From NCBI GenBank assembly GCA_023419055.1, contig JAEZYO010000998.1, positions 1-18,266 on the forward strand: 18,266 bases of DNA, given 5' to 3'. Position numbers and translations under genes: made by a program. This DNA comes from Pseudomonadota bacterium. GTDB taxonomy: Bacteria > Myxococcota > Polyangia > Polyangiales > Polyangiaceae. The notes under the pieces are model-generated. The model was not told where the DNA came from and ran no database searches. It saw nothing but the letters and a program-made list of their open reading frames with translations. This document shows, one piece after another, positions 1-7,805 of this stretch (its first letter is position 1; every line of letters starts with the position of its first letter).

Positions 1-608
1 CCGACCACACGTTTGCCGAACTCGAGCGGCGGCTCCCCGAGCCGCTTCGCCACCGAGAGCGCAGTGTTGATGCGACCCCGCCCCGCCGCACCGAGGTCGA
101 CGTAGGCGTCGCGCGGAACGCTGACGAGCCCGACGTGGCCCGAGCGTGGATCGAGCACCAACACGACGATCGTATCGGCGAGCAGCGCACCCTTGCCGTC
201 TGCTCGTCTATCGACGCCGAACAAGACGTAGTTGTCGGTATCCACGAGCGGCGGTGTTCGCTGTTTCTCCGTGGGTTTCGGCTGCGCGGGTGGCTCGGCG
301 ACGAGCGAGCGGACCGAGCTCGCGGGGGAAGCCAGGACGCTCGTCTTCGCCAACGTCGCGGAGCGAGCCGGGCGCGGCGGTTCGAGCTCCCGCGCGAGCA
401 CTCCTTGGCTGCCGGGAGCGGCGAGCAGCCAGCTCGAGGCTCGAGCGAGGGCGAGAGCGAGGAGAACGAGAACGAAGATCGCAAGGCGTCGTTTCACGGT
501 TTGCCGCGAGAGCAAGGACCGATCCAGCCTCACCGAGGGCTCGTGGCGCGGCTCCGGGGAGAACTCCGTAGATGATTCCGCCTTGCTGCCTCGAGAAGCC
601 ACCGGCAT
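1..608 (-). CDS. LytR-CpsA-Psr (LCP) family protein, N-terminal part (cut by window edge)
   Basis: This is an open minus-strand frame that runs off the left edge, so only about 200 N-terminal residues are visible. After a short basic stretch comes a hydrophobic signal-anchor (AIFVLVLLALALA), then a Pro/Ala-rich linker, then the start of an LCP domain: NYVLFGVDRR, ADTIVVLVLDPRSG, VSVPRDAYVDL and GRINTAL, which carry the conserved Asp and Arg residues of the family. LCP proteins are membrane-anchored enzymes that transfer lipid-linked glycopolymers to the cell wall in Gram-positives; their role in Gram-negative myxobacteria is less clear. The start is uncertain. ATG at 608 leaves only 26 bp to the divergent gene, while GTG at 533 or 497 leaves more promoter space and still keeps the anchor. 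None has a convincing Shine-Dalgarno sequence. The family call is firm; the substrate is unknown. Confidence 0.85.
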   Translation of the reverse strand, partial: MPVASRGSKAESSTEFSPEPRHEPSVRLDRSLLSRQTVKRRLAIFVLVLLALALARASSWLLAAPGSQGVLARELEPPRPARSATLAKTSVLASPASSVRSLVAEPPAQPKPTEKQRTPPLVDTDNYVLFGVDRRADGKGALLADTIVVLVLDPRSGHVGLVSVPRDAYVDLGAAGRGRINTALSVAKRLGEPPLEFGKRVV

Positions 609-634
609 ACCGAAGGTTCGATCACGGAACTGCC

Positions 635-1735
635 ATGCTATTCCGACAGCTCTTCGATTCGCTCTCGTCGACGTACTCATACCTGCTCGCCGACGAAGCC
701 ACGGGCGAGGCGGTGATCATCGACCCCGTGCTCGAGCAAGTGGAACGAGACTCGGGGTTGATCCACGAGCTCGGCTTGACCCTCCGCTACTCCATCGAGA
801 CGCACGTCCACGCCGACCACGTGACGGCGGCTTCCGAGCTCCGGCGCCGCTTTCGCTGCCAGACCCTGATCTCCGAGCGCTCAGGGGCGCCCTGCGCGGA
901 CGTGCTGGTCAAAGAGGGCGACCTCATCTGCTTCGGGCGCTACGGCCTCGAAGTGAAGGAAACGCCTGGACATACCGAAGGGTGCGTCACCTACATCGCC
1001 AATAACGAGTACCTGGCCTTCACCGGCGACGCGCTCTTGATCCGCGGATGCGGGCGCACGGACTTCCAGCAAGGCAGCTCTCGCGAGCTCTTTCGCTCGG
1101 TGCACGAGAAGATCTTCGCGCTGCCACCGGCCACCTTGATCTACCCGGCGCACGACTACAAGGGGCGAACCTGTACGAGCGTCGGCGAAGAGATGGAGCT
1201 CAATCCCCGGCTCGCGTGCGGGAAGACGGTCGAGGAGTTCGAGGGCATCATGCAGAACCTCAAGCTCGACCGACCGAAGAAGATCGACGTCGCCGTGCCC
1301 GCCAACCTGCGCTGCGGAGACGCCGGAGACGCCGAGGCAGGCGAGGTCCATTTCGATTGGGAATGGGCGCCCCTCGAGCGCAGCGCCGCGAACGTGCCCG
1401 AGGTCGAACCGCAGTGGGTCCACGATCACGCCTCCGAAGTGCTGATCGTCGACGTGCGCGAGCTCGACGAGTATCGCGAGGAGCTCGGGCACATCGAGGG
1501 AGCGCTCCTCACGCCCCTCGCTTCGCTCGGGATCGCAGCGGCGCACCTCGCGCGAGACCGGCCGATCGTGACGGTCTGCCGCTCCGGGGGCCGCTCGGCC
1601 AAGGCCGCCCTCCTGCTCGCTCGCCGCGGGTTTTCGCGCGTTGCCTCGCTCGCGGGCGGGATGCGGCGCTGGCACGAGCGCGAGTTTCGCGTGGAGTTCG
1701 GCCCTCCGAAGGGTGCCGCTGGCCGCCAGGGCTGA
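635..1735 (+). CDS. Persulfide dioxygenase (ETHE1-like) fused to C-terminal rhodanese domain
   Basis: This 366-residue cytoplasmic protein has two domains. Residues about 1-240 are an ETHE1-type metallo-beta-lactamase fold with the mononuclear Fe ligands H57, H113 and D132. Flanking motifs are THVHADH, GHTEGCVTY, TGDALLIRGCGRTDFQQG and PAHDYKG (H173). Residues about 260-360 form a rhodanese domain with the active-site loop CRSGGRS (C315). ETHE1 enzymes oxidise glutathione persulfide to sulfite with O2, and rhodaneses move sulfane sulfur between thiols, so the fusion probably couples persulfide formation or use to its oxidation. The start is placed at ATG 635 because homology begins there (MLFRQLFDS); an in-frame ATG at 572 would add 21 unconserved-looking residues overlapping the divergent gene. 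A universal stress gene follows 81 bp downstream and may be co-transcribed. Function is well supported by motifs; physiological substrate is inferred. Confidence 0.93.
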   Translation: MLFRQLFDSLSSTYSYLLADEATGEAVIIDPVLEQVERDSGLIHELGLTLRYSIETHVHADHVTAASELRRRFRCQTLISERSGAPCADVLVKEGDLICFGRYGLEVKETPGHTEGCVTYIANNEYLAFTGDALLIRGCGRTDFQQGSSRELFRSVHEKIFALPPATLIYPAHDYKGRTCTSVGEEMELNPRLACGKTVEEFEGIMQNLKLDRPKKIDVAVPANLRCGDAGDAEAGEVHFDWEWAPLERSAANVPEVEPQWVHDHASEVLIVDVRELDEYREELGHIEGALLTPLASLGIAAAHLARDRPIVTVCRSGGRSAKAALLLARRGFSRVASLAGGMRRWHEREFRVEFGPPKGAAGRQG

Positions 1736-1806
1736 TCCGTCGCAGGTCAGGCGTGGCAAAGGCCGCGTTCTGGTGCATGTTTGAGGGAGTCGGCGGCGCG
1801 TCGACC

Positions 1807-1812
1807 AAGGTG
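1807..1812 (+). promoter_or_regulatory. Ribosome binding site for the universal stress gene
   Basis: AAGGTG lies 4 nt before ATG 1817. It decides the start over an upstream in-frame ATG at 1781, which would add 12 residues not expected of this family. Confidence 0.55.
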
Positions 1813-1816
1813 CGAA

Positions 1817-2260
1817 ATGAAGCGAATCCTGGTACCCGTCGACTTCTCCGACTGCTCCGAGGCGGCGCTCGATCACGCGGTGACGCTGGCTCGATCACTC
1901 GGCGCGACGATCGACGTCCTTTACGTGTGGCAGGCGCCGACCTTCCTACCACCGGAGCTCTTGATCGCGGGACCGGGGCCGCAGCAGACGTTGACCGATC
2001 TGACGCGCCACAAGGCCGAGTCGGAGCTCGCGGAGTTCGCCGGCCGCGCTCGCGCTCGCGGCGCCGAGATCGGAGGGACCCTGGTGGAGGAAGGTTACCC
2101 GGCGCAGCGCATCGTCGAGCGAGCAGACGAGGGCGGGTATGATCTACTGGTGATCGGGACGCACGGGCGAACCGGCGTGTCGCGAGCCTTGCTCGGAAGC
2201 ACCGCCGAGCGTGTAGTGCGGCATTCGACCAAGCCCGTGCTCACGATCCGCGTGAAGTAA
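1817..2260 (+). CDS. Universal stress protein (UspA family), ATP-binding type
   Basis: This 147-residue single-domain Usp matches the usual family size. It opens with MKRILVPVDFSDCSEAALDHA, a typical first strand and helix, and ends with the nucleotide loop GTHGRTGVSRALLGST. That loop fits the G-2x-G-9x-G(S/T) pattern of ATP-binding members, and the C-terminal strand is KPVLTIRV. Usp proteins are cytoplasmic dimers induced by growth arrest and oxidative or respiratory stress, with no single defined reaction. It lies downstream of, and on the same strand as, the persulfide dioxygenase gene, so a shared sulfide or redox stress response is plausible but inferred. It converges with the TonB receptor gene, whose stop codon is only 15 bp beyond its own. 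Confidence 0.93.
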   Translation: MKRILVPVDFSDCSEAALDHAVTLARSLGATIDVLYVWQAPTFLPPELLIAGPGPQQTLTDLTRHKAESELAEFAGRARARGAEIGGTLVEEGYPAQRIVERADEGGYDLLVIGTHGRTGVSRALLGSTAERVVRHSTKPVLTIRVK

Positions 2261-2275
2261 GCCGCGCCGCGCTCG

Positions 2276-5188
2276 TCAGAACTTGAAGTCGCCCGAAAGG
2301 AGCAGCGTCCGACCGCTCTGCTGGATCTCCGTCTGCAGGAACTCCCCGCTCACCGGCAGGCTATAGCGCCAGTCGAACGCGTTGTAGACGCCCGCCGCCC
2401 AGCCGAAGCCGAAGCGCGGCTCCTCGCCGGAAAGCACGAGATCCCAGATCGCGAACGCGGAGGTCTCCTGCTGGGGCGGTTCGCCGGCGGCCTCGTAGCG
2501 ATTCCAACGACCGGACTCGAACGTGAGCCGCGAGCCCAGCATCAGCGCCCGGCCGATCACGGGGACTCCTCCCTTCAGGGTGACGAGGTGCTCCGGAGAG
2601 TTCGCGACGTGTCGATAGTCGTCACTCGCGTCGAAGAGATCGGACAGCGACTCGCTCTCGAGGAAGGTCGAACGCTGAAAGCTGTACGAGGCGGAGAAGG
2701 AGTAGCCCTGCCTGAAGTCTCGACGGAGCACGAGCTCGGCGCCGTAGGTGCCGATCGGCTCGTCGGAGTTCTGGTAGTAGATCGGGTCCGACGCGTTCCC
2801 GTCGCCCTGCTCGAGGATCAGCTGCCGCACCTGATTCCCGAAGAGCGCGGCGCTCGCCGACCAGGTGGGCGAGAGCCGGTGCGAGTACTCCACTTCGAGC
2901 GAGTAGATGTTCTCTGGCCCGAGCTCGGTGCTCGCGACCTGAGTTCGCCCGCCGTCGTTGTAGTAGAGCTCGTAGACGCTCGGCGCGCGGAACGCCTTGC
3001 CGCCCATCAGCTTCACGTTCCCTCCGGCGTACGGCTCGAAGATGATCGCGGCGCGCGGGTTGAGCGACTCGCCGAACGTCGAGTAGGTGTCGAGGCGCGC
3101 GCCCGCCGAGAACCTGAGCCCTGGACGCGGGCGCACGTCCGCGAGCGCGTAAGCCGCGCCGAGCTCGTACGGGTGCTCCTCGTCCAAGAAGACGCCGTCC
3201 TCGTCGCGCGCTTCTTGATGAACGTCGAAATGAACCTGCCCCTCGGCGCCGCCGGTCAGGCTGAAGGCTTTCGACGCCTTCCACTCGAGGCGCTGCTCGG
3301 CGCCGACCCAGCTCCCCTCGAAGCGATCGATCTCGAGCCCGCCGTCCTCGGTAGCGCGCGGATAGCCGCCACGGAAGCGGTAGTGGTTGAAGTGCACGCG
3401 CGTGAACGACTTGAGCGCGTTCGTCAACCGCGGCTCCGCCTTCAGCTCGAGCGCCGCGCGCGTATCGCGTTGCTTGGTGCGGGGATCGGCGAGCAGGGTG
3501 TCGTACTCACCCGTGGGCAGCCGTTTGTCGTACACCTGGAAGTACCAGGTGGCCGTAAACCAGCTCGCCGTGGCTCTCCCCTCCAGGGTGCCTGCCTCGA
3601 AGCCGTCGGCGCCGCGCGCGTGGCCCGCGATCTCGGGCGGCGTGATCGGGACGAACTCCGGGAAGAAGAAGTCCCGGCCTTGACCGCGCGCGACCGACGC
3701 GCTGCTCCACACGCCCGCCTCCTCGCCGAGCCGCGCGTCACCGCGCACGCGCGCAATCGCGACGCCGTCGCCGCTCGTCCCGAGGGAGAACTCGGTGCCG
3801 CTCCTTTCCGACAGGCCGCGCGGGACGAGGTTGACGACGCCGGAGAACGCGTTCGTACCGTACAGCACGGACCCCGGGCCGCGCACGACCTCGATGCGCT
3901 CGAGGTCGTCGAGCGTCACGCGGCCGTCGTAGCCGACGTAAGACGAGCCGATCCAGTCGTCGTTCAGGGGGTTGCCGTCGAGCAAAACGAGCACCCGGTT
4001 GCCGTAGCTACCGAGCCGCCCGAGCCCGCGGAAACCGAGGGAGGCGTAGGACCGGTCGTCCCAAGAGTAGACGCCGGGCACGCCGCGCAACGCCTCCACG
4101 ATCGTCGGGTAACGCATCAAGCGCATCTCTTGTCGCGGCACGATCGTGACCGAGCTCGGAGCTTCTTCGACGAGCTCGAGCGCGCGTGATGCGCCGCTGA
4201 CTTCCTCCACCTGCGTCAGCGCCACGTCGACGCGGGTGTCTTGCCCCTCGCGCACCGTGACCGTCTGCTCCACGGTGCGGAAGCCCGGCGCTCCCACGCG
4301 CAGCCGATGCGTTCCCACCGGCAGCCGGAAGAGCCCCGGCGTGAAGCCGAGCGGTCGCCCGTCGGCCTCCACCAGCGCTCCCGGCTCGTCGGTGCCGACG
4401 ACGAGGTTGCCCGCGAGGGGCTCCTGCCGGGGATCCAGCGCGACCTCCTCGCGCCCTCGAACGTCGACCGGCACCGCCAGCGTGACGAAGCCGGTCCGCT
4501 CGAGGTAGAGCGTGTGCGCGCCGGGGCGGAGATCCAGGCGGCACGGCGCAACGCAAGCGATCGCTCCTCCGAGGTCGTCGACCTTGACGCTCGCTCCCTG
4601 CGCGGCGTCTCCGATCGTGACGCGTCCGAGGATCGGCTCGAGGCTCATGCTGACGCGCTCGGTCTGACCCGCCTTGAGCTCGGGCACACGCCGTTCCGTC
4701 GAATAGTACCCGGGGAGCTCCAGGATCACCGTGTACGATCCCGGAGATACCCCGAGCGCGCGCGGCGTCGCTCCGCGCGGCCCGAGATCGCGCCGATCGA
4801 GGTAGACGGTCGCCCCCGGGGGATCGCTCGCGATCTCGAGCAGCGCGATGTTGCTCGCGAGCCCCTTCCGCGCCGCCTCGATGCGCTCGCGCGCGTCTGG
4901 ATCCGTCTCGGCGTCGAACGCGAGCGAGTAGTAGCGGTAAGCCTCGGGGAACTGCCCGAGCTTTTCGTAGCAACGCGCGATGTTGAACAGAACGTTGCGG
5001 TTCGGCACGAGGCGATTCGACGCCAGGAAGTGCGCGAGCGCTTCGCGATACTCGGCCCGTTGGTAGTGAAGCGCGCCGAGGTTGAAGTTGAGCTCCGCCT
5101 CATCGGCCAAGTCATCGGCGCGGGCCTCGGGCACGAACGGGGGCAGCACGAGGAGCAGGGCGGCACAGATCAGCCTGGCTCGGCGCAT
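2276..5188 (-). CDS. TonB-dependent outer-membrane receptor with N-terminal TPR and three PEGA-like domains
   Basis: The 970-residue protein has a signal peptide (cleavage after EARA, residue 24). A TPR-like region follows at 27-110 (NFNLGALHYQRAEYREALAHF, LFNIARCYEKLGQF). A clear PEGA domain lies at about 115-184 (SDPPGATVYLDRRDLG, PGSYTVILELPGY). Two PEGA-like repeats follow at about 188-252, with a C212/C216 pair, and 258-325 (TDEPGALVEADGRPLG). Next come a plug domain (about 340-455; VTIVPRQEM, LRGVPGVYSWDD, IEVVRGPGSVLYGTNAFSGVVNLV) and a 22-strand-type beta barrel to the C-terminal Phe (LLLSGDFKF). The plug/barrel places it in the outer membrane as a ligand importer or signalling receptor; the substrate is unknown. 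The N-terminal 325 residues are far longer than in ordinary receptors, and no clear TonB box or STN domain was seen. It lies 24 nt after the PEGA kinase gene, probably in one operon. Confidence 0.93.
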   Translation of the reverse strand: MRRARLICAALLLVLPPFVPEARADDLADEAELNFNLGALHYQRAEYREALAHFLASNRLVPNRNVLFNIARCYEKLGQFPEAYRYYSLAFDAETDPDARERIEAARKGLASNIALLEIASDPPGATVYLDRRDLGPRGATPRALGVSPGSYTVILELPGYYSTERRVPELKAGQTERVSMSLEPILGRVTIGDAAQGASVKVDDLGGAIACVAPCRLDLRPGAHTLYLERTGFVTLAVPVDVRGREEVALDPRQEPLAGNLVVGTDEPGALVEADGRPLGFTPGLFRLPVGTHRLRVGAPGFRTVEQTVTVREGQDTRVDVALTQVEEVSGASRALELVEEAPSSVTIVPRQEMRLMRYPTIVEALRGVPGVYSWDDRSYASLGFRGLGRLGSYGNRVLVLLDGNPLNDDWIGSSYVGYDGRVTLDDLERIEVVRGPGSVLYGTNAFSGVVNLVPRGLSERSGTEFSLGTSGDGVAIARVRGDARLGEEAGVWSSASVARGQGRDFFFPEFVPITPPEIAGHARGADGFEAGTLEGRATASWFTATWYFQVYDKRLPTGEYDTLLADPRTKQRDTRAALELKAEPRLTNALKSFTRVHFNHYRFRGGYPRATEDGGLEIDRFEGSWVGAEQRLEWKASKAFSLTGGAEGQVHFDVHQEARDEDGVFLDEEHPYELGAAYALADVRPRPGLRFSAGARLDTYSTFGESLNPRAAIIFEPYAGGNVKLMGGKAFRAPSVYELYYNDGGRTQVASTELGPENIYSLEVEYSHRLSPTWSASAALFGNQVRQLILEQGDGNASDPIYYQNSDEPIGTYGAELVLRRDFRQGYSFSASYSFQRSTFLESESLSDLFDASDDYRHVANSPEHLVTLKGGVPVIGRALMLGSRLTFESGRWNRYEAAGEPPQQETSAFAIWDLVLSGEEPRFGFGWAAGVYNAFDWRYSLPVSGEFLQTEIQQSGRTLLLSGDFKF

Positions 5189-5212
5189 GGGCGAGAGCCA
5201 AGCGTGAACCGG

Positions 5213-6850
5213 CTAGCGCTGCAAACGGATATCGCTCGCGGGTGGAGGGGCGACGCTCGCCTTCGGCCGAGGCGCAGGCGCGCGCGGAGCCTTCTTCGGG
5301 CTCGCGGCGGCCTCCGGGCCGTGACTCTCCGTCGCGCTCGGCAACGGAGGCGGCTCGAGCGGGGCGAGCACGGCGTGCACCCGCAGGTCCCCGGCGGCAG
5401 CGCCTTGTTCGAAGACGTACTCCTGGTACCCCGGCTTTCGGATCACGAAGCGCCTCGAACGCTCGGGAATGAGTGAAAACGTGATCGGCGTCTGGCCGAG
5501 CCGCACGTCTCCCTGATAGAGCTCCGCTCCGGGTGGCTCGGAATCCACGGTGAGCGACGCCGAATCGGGAGCCGCCGGCGCGCTCGCAGGCGGAGGCGTC
5601 ACGGCTCCGGGCGCGGGCGACTCGCTGCGCAGCAGTACGAGGGCGATCGCCGAGGCTCCGAGCACCCCAGCAGCCAGCGCGACGAGCAGCCTTCTCCGGT
5701 TCTTCGGAGTCGCGATCGGGGGAGGCGCCTCGGTCGGGATCAGGTCCGCGGACAGCTGCGTCTTGGTGTCACCGCTCGGGACGCGCGGCGTGCGCGGAGC
5801 GCGCGGCGAGGGAACGGTGTTGTCGAGCCCGAACCGCTTCGCGATACCGCTCGGCTCCGAGTCGACGCCGAACTGACTCCGCGCCGGGCTCGGCTGACCG
5901 GAGACGCGCTGGCGCCAGAGCTTCGAGCCGTTGCTCGAGTCGGAGTTCGACGAGAACGGCAGGAGCGCGCGCGCCAGCTCCTCGACGCTCTGGAAACGTC
6001 GCGCAGGCAGCTTTTCGAGGCAAGTGAGCACGACTCGCTCGAGCTCTTCGGAGAGCTCCGGGCGAACGGAGCGAATGGTCTTCGGCGGGTCGGCGACGAT
6101 CGCGGCGCAAACCCCCGGGAACGTGTCGGCCGAAAAAACGGGCTCGGCCGTCAAGAGCTCGTGCAAGATGACGCCGAGCGACCAGATGTCGCTGCGAGCA
6201 TCCACCCTGCGGGCGTCGCGCACCTGTTCGGGTGACATGTAGTACGGCGAGCCCATCACCTGACGCGTCGACGTCAGCGTGAGCTCGCCGCGCGCGGCGT
6301 CGCTCGACCCCATCGACTTCGAAATGCCGAAATCGAGCACCTTGATGAGCGGCGTGCCGTCACTGCGGCGCGTACGAAACAGATTCGACGGCTTGAGATC
6401 GCGATGGACTATGCCCGCGGAGTGAGCCTCCTGTATGGCGGCGCAGGCCTGCAACAAGTAGTCCACGGCCTCTTCCGGCGGCATCGGCCCGTCCGCGTCG
6501 ATGAGCGCGCCGAGATCGGAGCCCTGCAGGAGCTCCATCACCATGAACGGCAGCCCGGAGTCCATCGCGCCGACGTCGTGAATTCTCACGACGTGGTCGC
6601 TGCGCAGGGCAGCCGCGGCTTGCGCCTCCCTCAAGAACCTCGACTGCGCCTCGGCGCGCCCCTCTTCGTTCGGCACCGCCAGCAACTTGATGGCGACCGC
6701 CTGCCCGAGCGTGACGTGTCGCGCGGCGACGACCACGCCCATGCCGCCGATGCCGACGACGCTCTCCACGCGGTACTTTCCCGCAATGATCGCTCCGACG
6801 CTCGGAACGACATCGTCGCGCATGGCACTGGCGGATCCGGTCATGGGCAC
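5213..6850 (-). CDS. Transmembrane Hanks-type Ser/Thr protein kinase with C-terminal PEGA domain
   Basis: The 545-residue kinase appears catalytically complete. It has the glycine loop G33-I-G-G-M-G38, K55 in VAIKLL, catalytic loop HRDLKPSN (D151), DFG (D173), and SPYYMSPEQ at the activation segment/APE position. A Pro/Ser-rich juxtamembrane stretch is followed by one TM helix at about 388-407 (LLVALAAGVLGASAIALVLL). A PEGA domain follows at about 430-495 (LTVDSEPPGAELYQGDVRLG) and a Pro/Ala tail. The expected topology is a cytoplasmic kinase and a periplasmic PEGA. The GTG at 6850 is chosen because GGAGGGAG lies 9 nt upstream; ATG 6844 and ATG 6823 are alternatives. It is the first gene of a minus-strand unit with the TPR-PEGA TonB receptor. 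Kinase activity is well supported; substrates and ligand are unknown. Confidence 0.95.
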   Translation of the reverse strand: MPMTGSASAMRDDVVPSVGAIIAGKYRVESVVGIGGMGVVVAARHVTLGQAVAIKLLAVPNEEGRAEAQSRFLREAQAAAALRSDHVVRIHDVGAMDSGLPFMVMELLQGSDLGALIDADGPMPPEEAVDYLLQACAAIQEAHSAGIVHRDLKPSNLFRTRRSDGTPLIKVLDFGISKSMGSSDAARGELTLTSTRQVMGSPYYMSPEQVRDARRVDARSDIWSLGVILHELLTAEPVFSADTFPGVCAAIVADPPKTIRSVRPELSEELERVVLTCLEKLPARRFQSVEELARALLPFSSNSDSSNGSKLWRQRVSGQPSPARSQFGVDSEPSGIAKRFGLDNTVPSPRAPRTPRVPSGDTKTQLSADLIPTEAPPPIATPKNRRRLLVALAAGVLGASAIALVLLRSESPAPGAVTPPPASAPAAPDSASLTVDSEPPGAELYQGDVRLGQTPITFSLIPERSRRFVIRKPGYQEYVFEQGAAAGDLRVHAVLAPLEPPPLPSATESHGPEAAASPKKAPRAPAPRPKASVAPPPASDIRLQR

Positions 6851-6859
6851 CGGGAGTGA

Positions 6860-6867
6860 CTCCCTCC
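6860..6867 (-). promoter_or_regulatory. Ribosome binding site for the PEGA kinase
   Basis: The minus strand reads GGAGGGAG, 9 nt before GTG 6850 and 15 nt before ATG 6844. The spacing favours the GTG start. Confidence 0.5.
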
Positions 6868-6915
6868 CGCACGATACCGCCTGAACACCGATCTGTCAGC
6901 GCACCCGGGCGAGAG

Positions 6916-6936
6916 ATGTAGGGCGATGTCCCACAT
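6916..6936. promoter_or_regulatory. Imperfect dyad in the divergent kinase/lipoprotein intergenic region
   Basis: ATGTaGGG, a 6-nt spacer and CCCACAT form an inverted repeat with one bulged base, inside the 140-bp gap between the divergently transcribed kinase and lipoprotein genes. Its position suits an operator acting on one or both promoters. No good -35/-10 pair could be assigned, so this is a weak call. Confidence 0.25.
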
Positions 6937-6978
6937 GAAAACGGGGGCGATTTACTAAAGCGACGGGAGTGATGAAAT

Positions 6979-6983
6979 AAGGA
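6979..6983 (+). promoter_or_regulatory. Ribosome binding site for the Cys-rich lipoprotein
   Basis: AAGGA lies 7 nt before ATG 6991, supporting that start. Confidence 0.55.
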
Positions 6984-6990
6984 CGCGCCT

Positions 6991-7788
6991 ATGCTTCGAA
7001 AGACTCACGACCCGCTCGCCTGGACGCTCCTCGTCCTTGCTCCACTCGGATGCGGAGCCCGTACTACCCTCGACGAATCGTTCGGAGGGCAGGCCGGTTC
7101 GACGAGCGCTGGAGGCTCTCCAGCCGGCTCGGGCGGGATCGCCGGGAGCGCCGGCTTCGGGGGCGGAGGAATCAGCGGCTCGGGCGGAGTCGCCGGGAGC
7201 GGCATCGGGGGCGTGGCGGGGACGGGGATCGGGGGCTCCGGCCCCGGCGGCTCGGCGGGGAGCGCTGGCTCCGGAGGCGAACCGTCACCGGGGAGACTCC
7301 GTCAAGCCTGTCGGGATCTGTGCAGGCCGTATTCGGAAGTTTGTCCGACGGAATTCCAGAGTGTCGAAGACTGCACTCGCGACTGCGTCGACAGCATCAA
7401 CGACACGCCTGCCGCCTGCCGCGGCATCACTGCCAACGCGCTCGAGTGTCTCGGAGCATGGATCTCGCCAAAAGGAACCTGTGACGACGCGCTGACGAAC
7501 GCGGCTCTCTACTGTCAGGACGAGCTCTTGGAGATCGACCGCTGCGACGACGCCCCTCGACCGATCCCGCCGGACGATTGCTCGGGGACCGCCACCAGCA
7601 CGCCGGAGCAATGCAGCGTGAACCTCTACTGCAGCAACGGCACCTACTGGGTCGAGTGCCAAGAAAACACACCTGGCTCGAGCCAGTGCTTGTGCGCGAG
7701 CGAGTCGGCCGCATCGACCTTGACGGTGTATGGGCCCGGTGGCGACGCGTGCTCCGAAGCGCTCGTCCGCTGCGGCTTCGCGATTTGA
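6991..7788 (+). CDS. Cys-rich outer-membrane or secreted lipoprotein with Gly/Ser linker
   Basis: The 265-residue protein begins with a type II signal peptide and lipobox APLGC, so C21 is probably the lipidated residue. It is followed by Gly-Ala, with no Asp at +2, which would suit outer-membrane sorting. Residues about 31-97 are almost entirely Gly, Ser and Ala (GGSAGSGG-like units) and should be a flexible tether. The remainder holds 18 cysteines in a compact, acidic domain with patterns such as CRDLC, CTRDC and CLC; an even count suggests up to nine disulfides. Surface lipoproteins with this tether-plus-Cys-rich layout are common in myxobacteria, but I do not recognise the domain. It is transcribed divergently from the PEGA kinase gene across 140 bp. 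The function is unknown; structural, binding or proteinase-inhibitor roles would all be guesses. Confidence 0.88.
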   Translation: MLRKTHDPLAWTLLVLAPLGCGARTTLDESFGGQAGSTSAGGSPAGSGGIAGSAGFGGGGISGSGGVAGSGIGGVAGTGIGGSGPGGSAGSAGSGGEPSPGRLRQACRDLCRPYSEVCPTEFQSVEDCTRDCVDSINDTPAACRGITANALECLGAWISPKGTCDDALTNAALYCQDELLEIDRCDDAPRPIPPDDCSGTATSTPEQCSVNLYCSNGTYWVECQENTPGSSQCLCASESAASTLTVYGPGGDACSEALVRCGFAI

Positions 7789-7805
7789 AGTCGCAAGAAC
7801 GCCGA

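Noticed and set aside
881..1876. Minus-strand 331-codon open frame over the persulfide dioxygenase gene
   Set aside because: It is a shadow of a plus-strand gene with intact metal-ligand and rhodanese motifs.
2588..4189. Long plus-strand open frame (about 533 codons) opposite the TonB receptor gene
   Set aside because: It is a shadow of the GC-rich receptor gene; the translation is Arg/Val/Glu/Ala-rich without domains, while the minus strand has a full plug and barrel.
4241..5476. Plus-strand open frame spanning the receptor N-terminus and kinase C-terminus
   Set aside because: It is antisense to two clearly real genes, and its composition is typical of a high-GC shadow frame.
5213..6850. 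Kinase as a degenerate pseudokinase like the one at 10730
   Set aside because: Glycine loop, Lys55, HRD Asp151 and DFG Asp173 are all present, so it should be active.
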